Of a stretch of DNA of 41,800 nucleotides, positions 8,469 to 16,593 are shown piece by piece. This stretch comes from Planctomycetales bacterium. GTDB taxonomy: Bacteria > Planctomycetota > Planctomycetia > Isosphaerales > Isosphaeraceae. The DNA lies in the NCBI GenBank assembly GCA_027452145.1, contig DAIDHB010000113.1, positions 1 through 41,800 on the forward strand. The letters are read 5' to 3'. The stretch's first letter is position 1; the number at the start of each line of letters is the position of its first letter. Below the pieces are notes generated by a model. That model did no database searches. It saw only the letters and a list, made by a program, of their open reading frames with translations, and had not been told where the DNA came from. The position numbers and the translations under genes were made by a program.

Positions 8469-9566
8469 ATGACCACCGCCCGCTCGCCCTTTGACCCCGC
8501 CCGGCTCGCGCGGGCGGCGACCGCCGCCGCAGTGCTCATCGCCGTCGCGGGCGCCTTACCACGCCCGGCGCTCGCCGATGATGTCACCCTCATCCCCGGC
8601 ACGACCGTCAAGGCGGCGATCGGCGGCCGCGTGAGAGGCGCAGTGCAGTCCGAGACGCCCACCGAGGTGGTCGTCACCCTGGGCAGCAATACGACCACGG
8701 TGCCGACCGATCAGATCGTCTCGATCCGCTACGACAGCCAGTCGGCCAACTTCCAGCTCGGCGAGAGCCGCGAGTCGACCGGGCAGTATGCCGAGGCCGC
8801 CGAGTATTTCAAGAAGGCCGCCGCCGATACGGCCGGCAAGCCGTTCCCCCATCAGGCCGCGCTCTTCCGCGAGGCCCGGGCGCTGGCCGACCTCGCCACG
8901 GTCGAGCCCGCCCGCGTGAAGGAGGCCCGGACGAAGCTCGAGCAGTTCCTCCGCAGCTACGCCGGCGGCCGGCACGTCGCCGCGGCCCGCGAGACCCTGG
9001 CCCGCCTGCTGATCGAGTCGGGCGACTTCCCCGCGGCCGAGACGACCATCGCCGCACTGGCGAAGACGCCCCGGGGCGCCGACCGCGCGGCCGTCCTGCG
9101 AACCCGGGTCCTTGCCCGCCAGGGCAAGCACGCCGAGGCCATCGCCGAGCTCGATCAGCTCATCGCCTCGTCGCCCAGGGGTTCCGAGCGCCAGCGCGGG
9201 GCGATGCTGGCCAAGGCCGAGAGCCTCGCCGCGACGAAGAAATTCAAGGAAGCCGAGACCCTCGTCCGCCAGGTCATCCTGGCCAATCCGCCCGAGGACG
9301 CCGCCTCGCAGGCCCCGGCCTACAACACCCTGGGCGACTGCCTTCGCGCCGCCAACAAGCCCAAGGAAGCCCTGTTCGCCTACCTGCACACCGACGAGCT
9401 CTACAACAAGAACAAGGAGCAGCACCCGCGCGCCCTCTACGAGATCGCGTCGCTTTTCCAGTACCTCAAGCAGTCGGCCCACGCCGAGGAGTTCGTCCGC
9501 CGGCTGAAGACAGAGTATCCCCGCAGCCCGTGGAGCAGCCGCCGGCTATCGACCAGCGGCGAGTAG
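8469..9566 (+). CDS. secreted TPR protein with N-terminal beta domain
   Basis: The 365-residue product begins at the ATG at 8469, with CCAGGAG eight bases upstream. Residues 1-37 are a signal peptide (ATAAAVLIAVAGALP, then PALAD). Residues about 38-90 form a small beta-rich segment (TLIPGTTVKAAIGGRVRG, EVVVTLGSNTTTVPTDQIVSI). TPR-like helices follow (QYAEAAEYFKKAAAD, KHAEAIAELDQLIASSP, KFKEAETLVRQVILANP), and the chain ends with AHAEEFVRRLKTEYPRSPW, a pattern seen in tol-pal-type TPR proteins. It is the second gene of a pair with the 926-residue TPR protein. The two may form one envelope complex, which is inference. Confidence 0.85.
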   Translation: MTTARSPFDPARLARAATAAAVLIAVAGALPRPALADDVTLIPGTTVKAAIGGRVRGAVQSETPTEVVVTLGSNTTTVPTDQIVSIRYDSQSANFQLGESRESTGQYAEAAEYFKKAAADTAGKPFPHQAALFREARALADLATVEPARVKEARTKLEQFLRSYAGGRHVAAARETLARLLIESGDFPAAETTIAALAKTPRGADRAAVLRTRVLARQGKHAEAIAELDQLIASSPRGSERQRGAMLAKAESLAATKKFKEAETLVRQVILANPPEDAASQAPAYNTLGDCLRAANKPKEALFAYLHTDELYNKNKEQHPRALYEIASLFQYLKQSAHAEEFVRRLKTEYPRSPWSSRRLSTSGE

Positions 9567-9610
9567 GGCACAAGACGGGGCGAGCGGCCGGAATGGCGGG
9601 CGGATTTTGC

Positions 9611-10768
9611 TCAACCCGCCCCGCGCTTCCCCGAATCGCCCCAAACCACGGCCCCGCCGCGTGCATTCCGGCCGATTCCCAGGACCCTCCGCGCAAAGGC
9701 CGCCAACTGGGGCCAGCGCCGGGAGGCCGCTCCGACCAGGTATGACACCCGGCCCACCAGGATGTCGCGCTCGATGCCGATCCGCTCGACCAGGCCCGAT
9801 GGCGGGTCGGCCGCGGCGCCTTCGGGCACGGGCGGATAGTCGTGTTCCTTGAGCCATCGGCCGCACAGACGCTCGAGAGTCCGCCGCTGCCTGGGCGTCG
9901 ACTCGCGATACCACGATCCGGAGCTGCCGTCGCGGACGTGATTCCAGTGCAGCAGCGTCGCCCCGTCGCAGATGAGGGCATTGGACGCCTGATTGAGATC
10001 TACGCCCTCCTGCTCGAGCTTCCGCCGGAGCGCCTCTGTCCGGGCTCTGTTCGACTCCAGCGAGTACTCGTCGGCGATCCGCTCGGCCTCGCCCGGCTCC
10101 GGCGTGATCCCCAGGAATACCGCCAGCTCCTGCACCGAGCCGACCGGGTCCGCGAGGATCCGGTCATAGCGCTGGATCAAAACGCCCGGCTGGCTGGTCC
10201 AGAAACGGTCGTTCGCGAGCACCTGGTGGATCATCCCCTGGCGCAAGAGAGCCTCGAAGGTGAGGCTCCGCTTGTGCATCAGCGAAAACGCCACGTCGCG
10301 GACGTCTCGATAGGCGTAGACCACGCGGGCCCGGCCGTCGGAGACGGCCTGCGCGAAGCAACGGGCCGCGTCGTGCGACTTGAAGGCCGTCCAGCCTCCG
10401 GTGGGGGTAACGCCGAGCTCACTCGCCAGCGTCCGGTTCCGGTGGGCTTCCGCGTATTCGCCGGGCAGCAGGTAGCCGAGCCGATGGCCGGATTGATGCT
10501 TTTCGAGCAGGTGTGCGACGACCTCGTACTGCCAGGTCGAGCAGGCCCGATACATCCCCGCGCAGATCACGTCGACACCCTGTCCGCCGCGCGCTTTCCC
10601 CTGAGAGCGTCCCGTCTGGGCGACGGCAACGGCCACGGTCACCGCCACGCCGCCCGCACTCCCCGAGTCCGCCGCGCGCCGGCCCGCGGCAATTCCGCGC
10701 GGCGCGGGCCGGTCGGATCCGTCGAATCGATCCCGACGGATCGTTTGCTCCCGGTTCTGGTCGCTCAT
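9611..10768 (-). CDS. sulfotransferase family protein
   Basis: The 385-residue product has the two PAPS-binding signatures of sulfotransferases. The 5'-phosphosulfate loop is in VICAGMYRACSTWQYEVV (about residues 68-85), and the 3'-phosphate motif is in ARVVYAYRDVRDVAFSLMHKR (about 147-167). The later ILADPVGSVQELAVFLGI segment is also typical. It should transfer sulfate from PAPS to an unknown acceptor such as a glycan. The first about 65 residues are a low-complexity extension, so a later start is possible. However, the ATG at 10768 overlaps the stop of the upstream SGNH gene as ATGA, which supports coupled translation from there. Confidence 0.8.
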   Translation of the reverse strand: MSDQNREQTIRRDRFDGSDRPAPRGIAAGRRAADSGSAGGVAVTVAVAVAQTGRSQGKARGGQGVDVICAGMYRACSTWQYEVVAHLLEKHQSGHRLGYLLPGEYAEAHRNRTLASELGVTPTGGWTAFKSHDAARCFAQAVSDGRARVVYAYRDVRDVAFSLMHKRSLTFEALLRQGMIHQVLANDRFWTSQPGVLIQRYDRILADPVGSVQELAVFLGITPEPGEAERIADEYSLESNRARTEALRRKLEQEGVDLNQASNALICDGATLLHWNHVRDGSSGSWYRESTPRQRRTLERLCGRWLKEHDYPPVPEGAAADPPSGLVERIGIERDILVGRVSYLVGAASRRWPQLAAFARRVLGIGRNARGGAVVWGDSGKRGAG

Positions 10769-11985
10769 GACCTCGGCCCCTCCATCGTGATCGGGTCGTT
10801 CTCCGCGCGAATCACGGCCAGTCGCGACTGGTCGAGATCCTCGAGCAGGTTCTGGTATCCCCGCGAGGCCATCGCGGGACTGGCTCGCTCATCCAGCGCG
10901 ATCCAACGTCCGCCGGGAGGATCCGTCCGATCCCGATTTCGGATGCGCACGATCGAATCGGCAACCGCGAGACTCAGCCGCACCGCGCCGTCGCGGTTGA
11001 GGTGGATCGGGTCGCGGAACAGGGCGCGGTCCCAGCCAGTCCGCTGGCCGTCGAGTACCGTGAGGTTCGCGAACCGCGCCACCTGTCCCTCGACGAAGCG
11101 GCGATAGGACGAGACGGTCCCGGCCCGCTTGTTCCGCTCGAGCCAGAGCGCATCCGCGGGCGTGAGGACCCAGTAGACCGGAATCCCGCGCTCCTGAGCC
11201 AGGCCGAGGAACCTCTCGACGTGTACCGAATGGGCCGGATGCGGCTGCCAGCTCCATCCCGGCCCGTCGAAGGGACGCGGCAGCGCCCCGGCGATCGGGA
11301 CGAACCGCCGGGGGGCGACCTGCGCGCCGCGGTTGAGCTGCCAGTTGCGCAGGAGGGTCCGCAGCTCGTCCGGCTCCATTCGTTCGCCGCCGCGGGGCGT
11401 CGTGAAGGCCGAAAGCCCGACCAGGTCGCGAAAGGCGTCGGCGTATCCGCGCGACGGGAGGGCGCCCTCGACCAGCAGCGGCGCCGCGAACCGGGCGTCG
11501 CGCGACCGCCAGGCCAGCTCGAGCCGCTCAGGCGCATCAAACTGCCGGCACCACCAGTCAAGGTTTGTGCGCGGATCCATGCCGAGCAAAAGCGGCGAGA
11601 AGCTCACCACGATGGCACGCGGGCGATGGCCGGCGTCGAGCACGCGGCGGAGCAGGGCATGGCTCGTCGGCGGCCCTCCGCCGAGCACGGCGAGGTTGTA
11701 CGCCGACCAGCCCAGGCGGGCCTCGAGCACGCGCGGGAGGATTCCGAGCTTCACGAGGCTATCGCCGAACGCGAGGATCTCGGCACCTGCCTCGGGCCCC
11801 GAGGCGCGCTCCATCGCCGTCCGCCACGACGCGACCAGCCGCGAGCGAGCTTCCGGCACCGCCGGTGAACGACCGAGCCAGCCCTCGACGGCCACGATCA
11901 GCGCGAGGGCGCCGATCAGGCCGGCCGGCGCGCTTCCTGCCCGCCCCGGCTCCACGAGCCGCATCCGCACGTTGGCTTCCTCCAT
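10765..11985 (-). CDS. membrane-anchored SGNH/GDSL-like hydrolase or acyltransferase
   Basis: The 406-residue product has one N-terminal hydrophobic segment (about residues 22-36, GLIGALALIVAVEGW) and then an SGNH-type domain. The catalytic-serine block is EILAFGDSLVKLG, the glycine block is LAVLGGGPPTS, and the Asp-His block is FRDPIHLNRDGAVRLS near the C-terminus. Proteins of this shape often O-acetylate or deacetylate surface polysaccharides with an MBOAT partner, but no MBOAT gene is visible here. The gene is translationally coupled to a sulfotransferase, which points to surface glycan decoration. The ATG at 11964, with GGAGGA 13 bases before it, is an alternative start. Confidence 0.72.
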   Translation of the reverse strand: MEEANVRMRLVEPGRAGSAPAGLIGALALIVAVEGWLGRSPAVPEARSRLVASWRTAMERASGPEAGAEILAFGDSLVKLGILPRVLEARLGWSAYNLAVLGGGPPTSHALLRRVLDAGHRPRAIVVSFSPLLLGMDPRTNLDWWCRQFDAPERLELAWRSRDARFAAPLLVEGALPSRGYADAFRDLVGLSAFTTPRGGERMEPDELRTLLRNWQLNRGAQVAPRRFVPIAGALPRPFDGPGWSWQPHPAHSVHVERFLGLAQERGIPVYWVLTPADALWLERNKRAGTVSSYRRFVEGQVARFANLTVLDGQRTGWDRALFRDPIHLNRDGAVRLSLAVADSIVRIRNRDRTDPPGGRWIALDERASPAMASRGYQNLLEDLDQSRLAVIRAENDPITMEGPRS

Positions 11986-12038
11986 CCATGGAAGATCCCG
12001 CCGACATCGCGCCGGCGCGCATCCCTCCGGCCCGGGTT

Positions 12039-12377
12039 TTAGCGTTTCTCGTCGTCCCTGGCCAGACCGAATGGCTCGTCGCCGACGTCGTCGAGATTGA
12101 CCACGACTCCGTCCCGTGTCGGCGGATTCTCATCCACGTCGGAACAACCGGGGCCTGCATTCTGACCGTCGAATCGCGTCGCCGCCAGGATGATCGTGGC
12201 GACCAGCCAGATCACGAACCCGACGGCCAGCGAGATCCACGGCCACGAAATCGAGTATCCGCCCGGGATCGTCAGCCGCGGCATCTCCCTGCCGGGCCGT
12301 TCGCGGACGATGCCCACCACGCCGGTCAGCTCGAGGAATAAACCGAGAAACCGCAGCCAGCGGGCGTGGGTTCGCAT
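12039..12377 (-). CDS. small membrane protein, two TM segments
   Basis: The 112-residue product has two hydrophobic stretches, about residues 9-24 (RFLGLFLELTGVVGIV) and 46-67 (WPWISLAVGFVIWLVATIIL), and a polar acidic tail (DVDENPPTRDG, NLDDVGDE). No family is recognised. It lies 53 bases upstream of the SGNH gene on the same strand and may be the first gene of the SGNH-sulfotransferase operon. A small hydrophobic protein heading a glycan-modifying operon could be a membrane partner, but nothing in the sequence proves this. Confidence 0.6.
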   Translation of the reverse strand: MRTHARWLRFLGLFLELTGVVGIVRERPGREMPRLTIPGGYSISWPWISLAVGFVIWLVATIILAATRFDGQNAGPGCSDVDENPPTRDGVVVNLDDVGDEPFGLARDDEKR

Positions 12378-12466
12378 CGAGTCGTTCCGCCGTGGTGGGT
12401 TGGGGATGCGGGGTGTCGCGAGACTGGGCCGACCTCATCGAAGGCCGTGACAAAATGGCCCGCGTT

Positions 12467-12524
12467 GGGAAGGCGAGCCTCCCGGCGAGCCGGCATTTCC
12501 GGCTCGGCTGAAAGCTCGCTCTCT
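12467..12524. repeat. GGGA(G/A)GGCGAG palindromic repeat, copy A
   Basis: The left arm (12467-12493) starts GGGAAGGCGAGCCTCC and ends GGCGAGCCGG. A five-base loop and a degenerate right arm, CCGGCTCGGCTGAAAGC and onward, follow. The first 30 bases match the copy at 33175 at 29 positions. Confidence 0.6.
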
Positions 12525-12565
12525 CGCGTTCCGGACCGGCTCTCGCGAGCGTCGGGCGTTGTCGT

Positions 12566-12617
12566 GTGGGTGAAACCCACCATTTGCCGGGGCCTTTGAT
12601 CGGTGGGTTTCGCCCAC
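12566..12617. repeat. GTGGGTGAAACCCACC inverted repeat
   Basis: The arms are GTGGGTGAAACCCACC (12566-12581) and GGTGGGTTTCGCCCAC (12602-12617), 16 bases each with one mismatch and a 20-base loop. It sits just downstream of the oxidoreductase stop at 12654 and could also act as a transcript 3' stabiliser. A diverged relative lies at 28591-28653. Confidence 0.65.
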
Positions 12618-12653
12618 GCTGCAACCGCCGAAGCCGGCTCCCAGGCCAGACCC

Positions 12654-14009
12654 TCAGACCTCCGGCAGCTCGTAGCCCTTGCGCGGCTCGCGCTTCAGGT
12701 GCGCGTTGGCCTCGGGGTCGTTGCGGAAGGTCTCGTTCTCGGTGTCCCACTCGAGCTTCCGGCCGACCTTGTAGGCGATGTTGCCCAGGTGGCAGGTGTT
12801 CGTCGAGCGATGGGCGATCTCGATGTCGCTGGTGGGCTTCGCCCGCGACTTCACGCAGTCGAGGAAGTTGCGCACGTGCGCGTCCTGGCCGTCGACGCCC
12901 CTGGCCTTCTCGGGCTTGAGGTCGATCTTCCGCAGCGGGCGGTCGCCGTGGACCATCTTGATCCCGTACGGCAGCACGGTCTTATCAGGGATGACCTCGA
13001 AGCCCGAACGATCGAGCATCAGGCTTCCGTCGGTGCCGCAGAACACGATGCCGTAATCATGCCCATTGAACTTCAGGCCGTTTCCCTTGCGCATCGAGTA
13101 GGTCAGCACGCACTCGGGGAACTCGTAGACGACCTGCATCGTGTCAGGCGTGTCGCGGTTGTCATCGCTGGTCAGGATGCCGCCGGTGGTATAGACCGAC
13201 TTCGGCCCTTTCGCCCCGAGGGCCCACAGGACGATGTCGTTCAGGTGCACGCCCCAGTCGCTCATCATGCCGCCGGCGTAGTCAAAGAACCAGCGGAAGA
13301 GCAGGTGGAACCGGTTCGGGTTGAACGGGCGCAACGGCGCCGGGCCGAGCCAGCGCTCGTAATCGACATACGAGGGAGCCTCGCCGTCCGGGTACTTGCC
13401 GATGCCGGTCGGGCTGATGTTCTCGTAGTTCCAGGTCTGCACCCAGAAGACCTTGCCCAGCGCGCCGGACTTGACGATCTCGACGGCGCGCTGGAAGTGG
13501 GTCGACGAGCGTTGCTGGGTGCCGACCGCCATGATCCGGTTCGTCTTGCGGGCGGCGCGGAGCATGGCCTGCCCCTCGGCGACGTTGTGCGCCACGGGCT
13601 TCTCGACGTAGACGTCCTTGCCGGCCAGCACGGCCTGGATGGCGGGCAGCGCGTGCCAGTGGTCGGGCGTGGCGATGATGACGCCGTCGACGTCCTTGCG
13701 GTCGAGCATCGAGCGATAGTCGCGGGCCGCGTCGGGCTGGTTGTTCTTCGCCTTCTTGACGCGCTCGGCGGTCTTGGCGGCGTGCTGGTCGTCGACATCG
13801 GCGACGCCGACGATCTCGACGTCGTTCTGGGGCAGGAACGAGTCGAGGAGCTGGTTGCCCCGGCTCCCGGCTCCGATCAGGACCAGCCGGATCTTTTCGC
13901 TGGGCGGCGCGGCCGTCGAGGCCGACGGCGCCCCCAGGATGGTCGAGGCGCCCGCGGTGGCACCCACCGCACCGACGAAGCCGCGCCGGGTGATTCCATC
14001 GCTCGACAT
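12654..14009 (-). CDS. Gfo/Idh/MocA family oxidoreductase, Tat-exported
   Basis: The 451-residue product starts at the ATG at 14009, which places a twin-arginine signal at once (TRRGFVGAVGATAGAS, residues 6-21). The Rossmann nucleotide-binding loop follows (IRLVLIGAGSRG, about residues 37-48). Family landmarks include VDGVIIATPDHWHALPAIQAV, GKDVYVEKPVAHN with the EKP motif, the GTQQRSSTHFQRAVEIVKSG segment, GGMMSDWGVHLNDIVLWALG, and the C-terminal AHRSTNTCHLGNIAYKVGRK. Members act on sugars or inositols with tightly bound NAD(P). Tat-exported copies are expanded in planctomycetes, probably for periplasmic polysaccharide breakdown. The gene is monocistronic and divergent from the HlyD-like gene. 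Confidence 0.93.
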   Translation of the reverse strand: MSSDGITRRGFVGAVGATAGASTILGAPSASTAAPPSEKIRLVLIGAGSRGNQLLDSFLPQNDVEIVGVADVDDQHAAKTAERVKKAKNNQPDAARDYRSMLDRKDVDGVIIATPDHWHALPAIQAVLAGKDVYVEKPVAHNVAEGQAMLRAARKTNRIMAVGTQQRSSTHFQRAVEIVKSGALGKVFWVQTWNYENISPTGIGKYPDGEAPSYVDYERWLGPAPLRPFNPNRFHLLFRWFFDYAGGMMSDWGVHLNDIVLWALGAKGPKSVYTTGGILTSDDNRDTPDTMQVVYEFPECVLTYSMRKGNGLKFNGHDYGIVFCGTDGSLMLDRSGFEVIPDKTVLPYGIKMVHGDRPLRKIDLKPEKARGVDGQDAHVRNFLDCVKSRAKPTSDIEIAHRSTNTCHLGNIAYKVGRKLEWDTENETFRNDPEANAHLKREPRKGYELPEV

Positions 14010-14287
14010 GAGGAAGGTCCCTTTCAACGTATTCAGAACCGTGGAATGGAGAGGACTGGCCTGGGCCGGCGGACCACGGCCCATCGCATCGCCCGATCGT
14101 ACCCATGCGGGACGGCGGCCGCCAGGGGTCCCCGGGTGCGGGCGAGCCCCGTCGAGGCACGCCCACAGGAGCGCGGCACGCGCCGGGCTGTTGACGCTCG
14201 CCGAGGCGCGGGGTACGTTGAATCGGCCGTTCTCGCCCGCGCTCGCGGGCCTCGTCCGTCCCGCCGTGATCGCCGGAGGAATGCGCC

Positions 14288-15469
14288 ATGCGATTCCGGG
14301 GCTGCTCGATTGGCTTTGCGCTCGGCCTCTGCCTGGCCGGCGGCGGAGGCCCCGTCATGGGCCAGTCGGCCACGGCCCGGATCGAGACGACGGGCCTGCG
14401 GCTGATGGACCCCGACCCGTACCAGGTCACGGCCGTCCTCGAGCCGGTGCGGCGCGTCCGGCTGATCGCCCCGGCCGACGGACTGATCCGCGGCGTGCCG
14501 GCCCACCTCGGCGAGAACGTCCGCGAGTCGCAGGACCTCGTCCTGTTCGACCCGACCGAGGCCAATGCCCGCTACCGGGTGGCAGCCGCCGAGCTGAGGG
14601 CGCGTCTCGGCGACCAGGGCAAGCCCGAGACCGACCCTGCCAGGCTGCGATACGAGGCATCCCAGGCCGAGGCCGACCTGGCGCGCGCGGCGCTCGATCG
14701 CTGCAACGTCCGGGCGCCGTTCCCCGGCCGGGTCGTGGACGTCCCCGTCTGCGCCGGGCAGTACGTGCTCAAGGGGACGGTCCTGGTCGAGCTGGCCGAT
14801 ACCGCGAACCTTCGCGCCGTCTTGCCGGTCGACCGCCGAAGCGTCACGGTCGGCTCGACGCTGAAGGTCGCCGTCGAGGACCGCGAGGCCGAGTGCAAGG
14901 TCCTGGCGCTCCTACCCTTGCCCGACTATTATGGCACGCTCCGCGACCTGGCGACGCCTTTTGCCGCGGCGGCGGTCGTGTTCCCCAACGCCAGGGGGCA
15001 GCTCGACGCCGGCCTCCGTGCCCGGCCGGCGGGTGTGCCCGTCTCGCCCCTGGCCAATATCCCCCGCCGCGCCCTCAAGTCCGACGACCTCCGCGGCCCG
15101 TCGAGCTCGATGGTCCAGGTCATCCGCAACGAGTACGTCACGAACGTCCCCGTGCACGTCCTGGGCGCAATCGGCCCCGAGCGTGTGCAGGTCTCGGGCC
15201 CATTCCGAGATGCCGACTCCCTGATCGTCGGGGCCTCGGTGGCGCTGGCCCCCGGCACGCTCGTGCGGTTCAACGAGGGTCCGGCCGCGCGAGGCATCGA
15301 GGGGATCTCGCCCAACCCGGCCCACGGCGGCGCCGAGGCGGCCATCACCTCGCCGGGCGGCAGCACGCAACCCGTCTCGACCGGCCGGGGCGCCACCGGC
15401 ACGAGGCGCACCGTCCGTCCGCCCGCCACGGCGCCGGTGCAGGCCGGTTCCGGCGGAACACCGTTCTGA
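14288..15469 (+). CDS. HlyD/RND-type periplasmic adaptor-like protein
   Basis: The 393-residue product starts at the ATG at 14288, with GGAGGA at 14275-14280. Residues 1-25 are a signal peptide. The next part has the split biotinyl-lipoyl-like hairpin of membrane-fusion proteins. The first half is VRLIAPADGLIRGVPAHLGENVRESQDLVLFD, then comes a short helical arm (ARYRVAAAELRARL, ARLRYEASQAEADLARAAL), and then the second half NVRAPFPGRVVDVPVCAGQYVLKGTVLVELAD. A beta domain follows, and the last about 60 residues are low-complexity Ser/Thr/Pro/Gly. No transporter or TolC gene is adjacent, so it may serve a pump encoded elsewhere. Confidence 0.75.
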   Translation: MRFRGCSIGFALGLCLAGGGGPVMGQSATARIETTGLRLMDPDPYQVTAVLEPVRRVRLIAPADGLIRGVPAHLGENVRESQDLVLFDPTEANARYRVAAAELRARLGDQGKPETDPARLRYEASQAEADLARAALDRCNVRAPFPGRVVDVPVCAGQYVLKGTVLVELADTANLRAVLPVDRRSVTVGSTLKVAVEDREAECKVLALLPLPDYYGTLRDLATPFAAAAVVFPNARGQLDAGLRARPAGVPVSPLANIPRRALKSDDLRGPSSSMVQVIRNEYVTNVPVHVLGAIGPERVQVSGPFRDADSLIVGASVALAPGTLVRFNEGPAARGIEGISPNPAHGGAEAAITSPGGSTQPVSTGRGATGTRRTVRPPATAPVQAGSGGTPF

Positions 15470-15601
15470 GGCGACGCCGGCCCTCACCGCGTTTCGACCG
15501 AACACGACTCGAGTCTCGATCCTGCCCGGCGATGGATCCGCGGTGTGCACTGCGGGCCGGGCGATTCACCCGGCGATGTCCGCCGGACGGAGGCACGCAT
15601 C

Positions 15602-16564
15602 ATGTCCTTTCCGACGCAGGTGCGGCCCGCAGCATCCCCGGCCTACCGCCTGGGCCGACAGTTCAGGGAGAAGACCGAGATGGTCAATTACATTTCCGGG
15701 CTGGTGTTCGTCGTTCTTTTCGTCATCGGCGTCGTCATGACCGGGGCGATCGGCAGCGCCTCGCCTGTCGTCGCGGCAGCCATCGGGATCCTCTGGATCT
15801 TCCTCGACATCGTCGTCTCGTCGGCCATCCGCCTGGCCGCCCAGTGGGAGAAGGCCGTGGTGTTCCGGCTGGGCAAGTACCACACGATGAAGGGTCCCGG
15901 CCTCTTCATGGTCGTGCCGCTGATCGACCAGATCCGCATGGTCGACACCCGGGTGCTGGCGGTCAGCATCCCCAAGCAGCAGGTCATCACGCGCGACAAC
16001 GTCCCGGTCACGATCGACGGCGTGCTGTTCTTCCGGGTCCAGAACGCCGCCGAGGCGATCATCATGGTGCAGGATTATCGCTACGTGGTCTCGCAGTACG
16101 CCCAGACCTCCCTGCGCGATGTGATCGGCCAGTTGACGCTCGACCAGCTCCTCACCGAGCGCGAGCAGATCGCCAAATCGATCGAGCAGCACGTCGAGAA
16201 CGACACGAAGGGCTGGGGACTCGAGGTCACGGGGCTGAGGATCCAGGACATCGAGATGCCCGAAGAGCTGAAGAAGATGATGTCGCGCCAGGCCTCGGCC
16301 GAGCGCGAGAAGCGTGCGACGATCACCAAGGCCGAGGGGGACCGCGAGGCGGCAATCAACCTGGCGGCGGCCGCCAAGACGATGGCCGAGAGCCCCGGCG
16401 CGATGCAGCTTCGCACCTTGCAGACGATCGACGGACTGGGACCGACCTCCTCGAACACGGTGGTCCTCGGCGTGCCGCTCGAGCTGTATGAGGGCCTCAC
16501 CGCGCTGCGCGACACGGTCGTCCGTCAACCGGCGATGGCCTCGGCTGACGGTTCGAGGGGCTGA
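15602..16564 (+). CDS. slipin / SPFH (stomatin-like) membrane protein
   Basis: The 320-residue product has two N-terminal transmembrane segments (about residues 30-48 and 53-72). The SPFH/band-7 domain follows (EKAVVFRLGKYHTMKGPGLFMVVPLIDQIRMVDTR, VITRDNVPVTIDGVLFFRV, YAQTSLRDVIGQLTLDQLL). A charged coiled-coil segment comes next (MMSRQASAEREKRATITKAEGDREAAINLA). These proteins form oligomeric membrane scaffolds and often regulate a membrane protease or cooperate with NfeD. No nfeD gene is adjacent. I chose the ATG at 15602 because GGAGG lies eight bases before it. The ATG at 15680, with GGGAG upstream, is a good alternative. Confidence 0.9.
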   Translation: MSFPTQVRPAASPAYRLGRQFREKTEMVNYISGLVFVVLFVIGVVMTGAIGSASPVVAAAIGILWIFLDIVVSSAIRLAAQWEKAVVFRLGKYHTMKGPGLFMVVPLIDQIRMVDTRVLAVSIPKQQVITRDNVPVTIDGVLFFRVQNAAEAIIMVQDYRYVVSQYAQTSLRDVIGQLTLDQLLTEREQIAKSIEQHVENDTKGWGLEVTGLRIQDIEMPEELKKMMSRQASAEREKRATITKAEGDREAAINLAAAAKTMAESPGAMQLRTLQTIDGLGPTSSNTVVLGVPLELYEGLTALRDTVVRQPAMASADGSRG

Positions 16565-16593
16565 CGCCATCGGGAGTCCCGGCTCGCGGCGTG

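Noticed and set aside
9595..9620. GGCGGG/CCCGCC stem between convergent genes as a terminator
   Set aside because: The stem is only six bases, has no T-run on either strand, and its loop contains the sulfotransferase stop codon, so it is probably chance.
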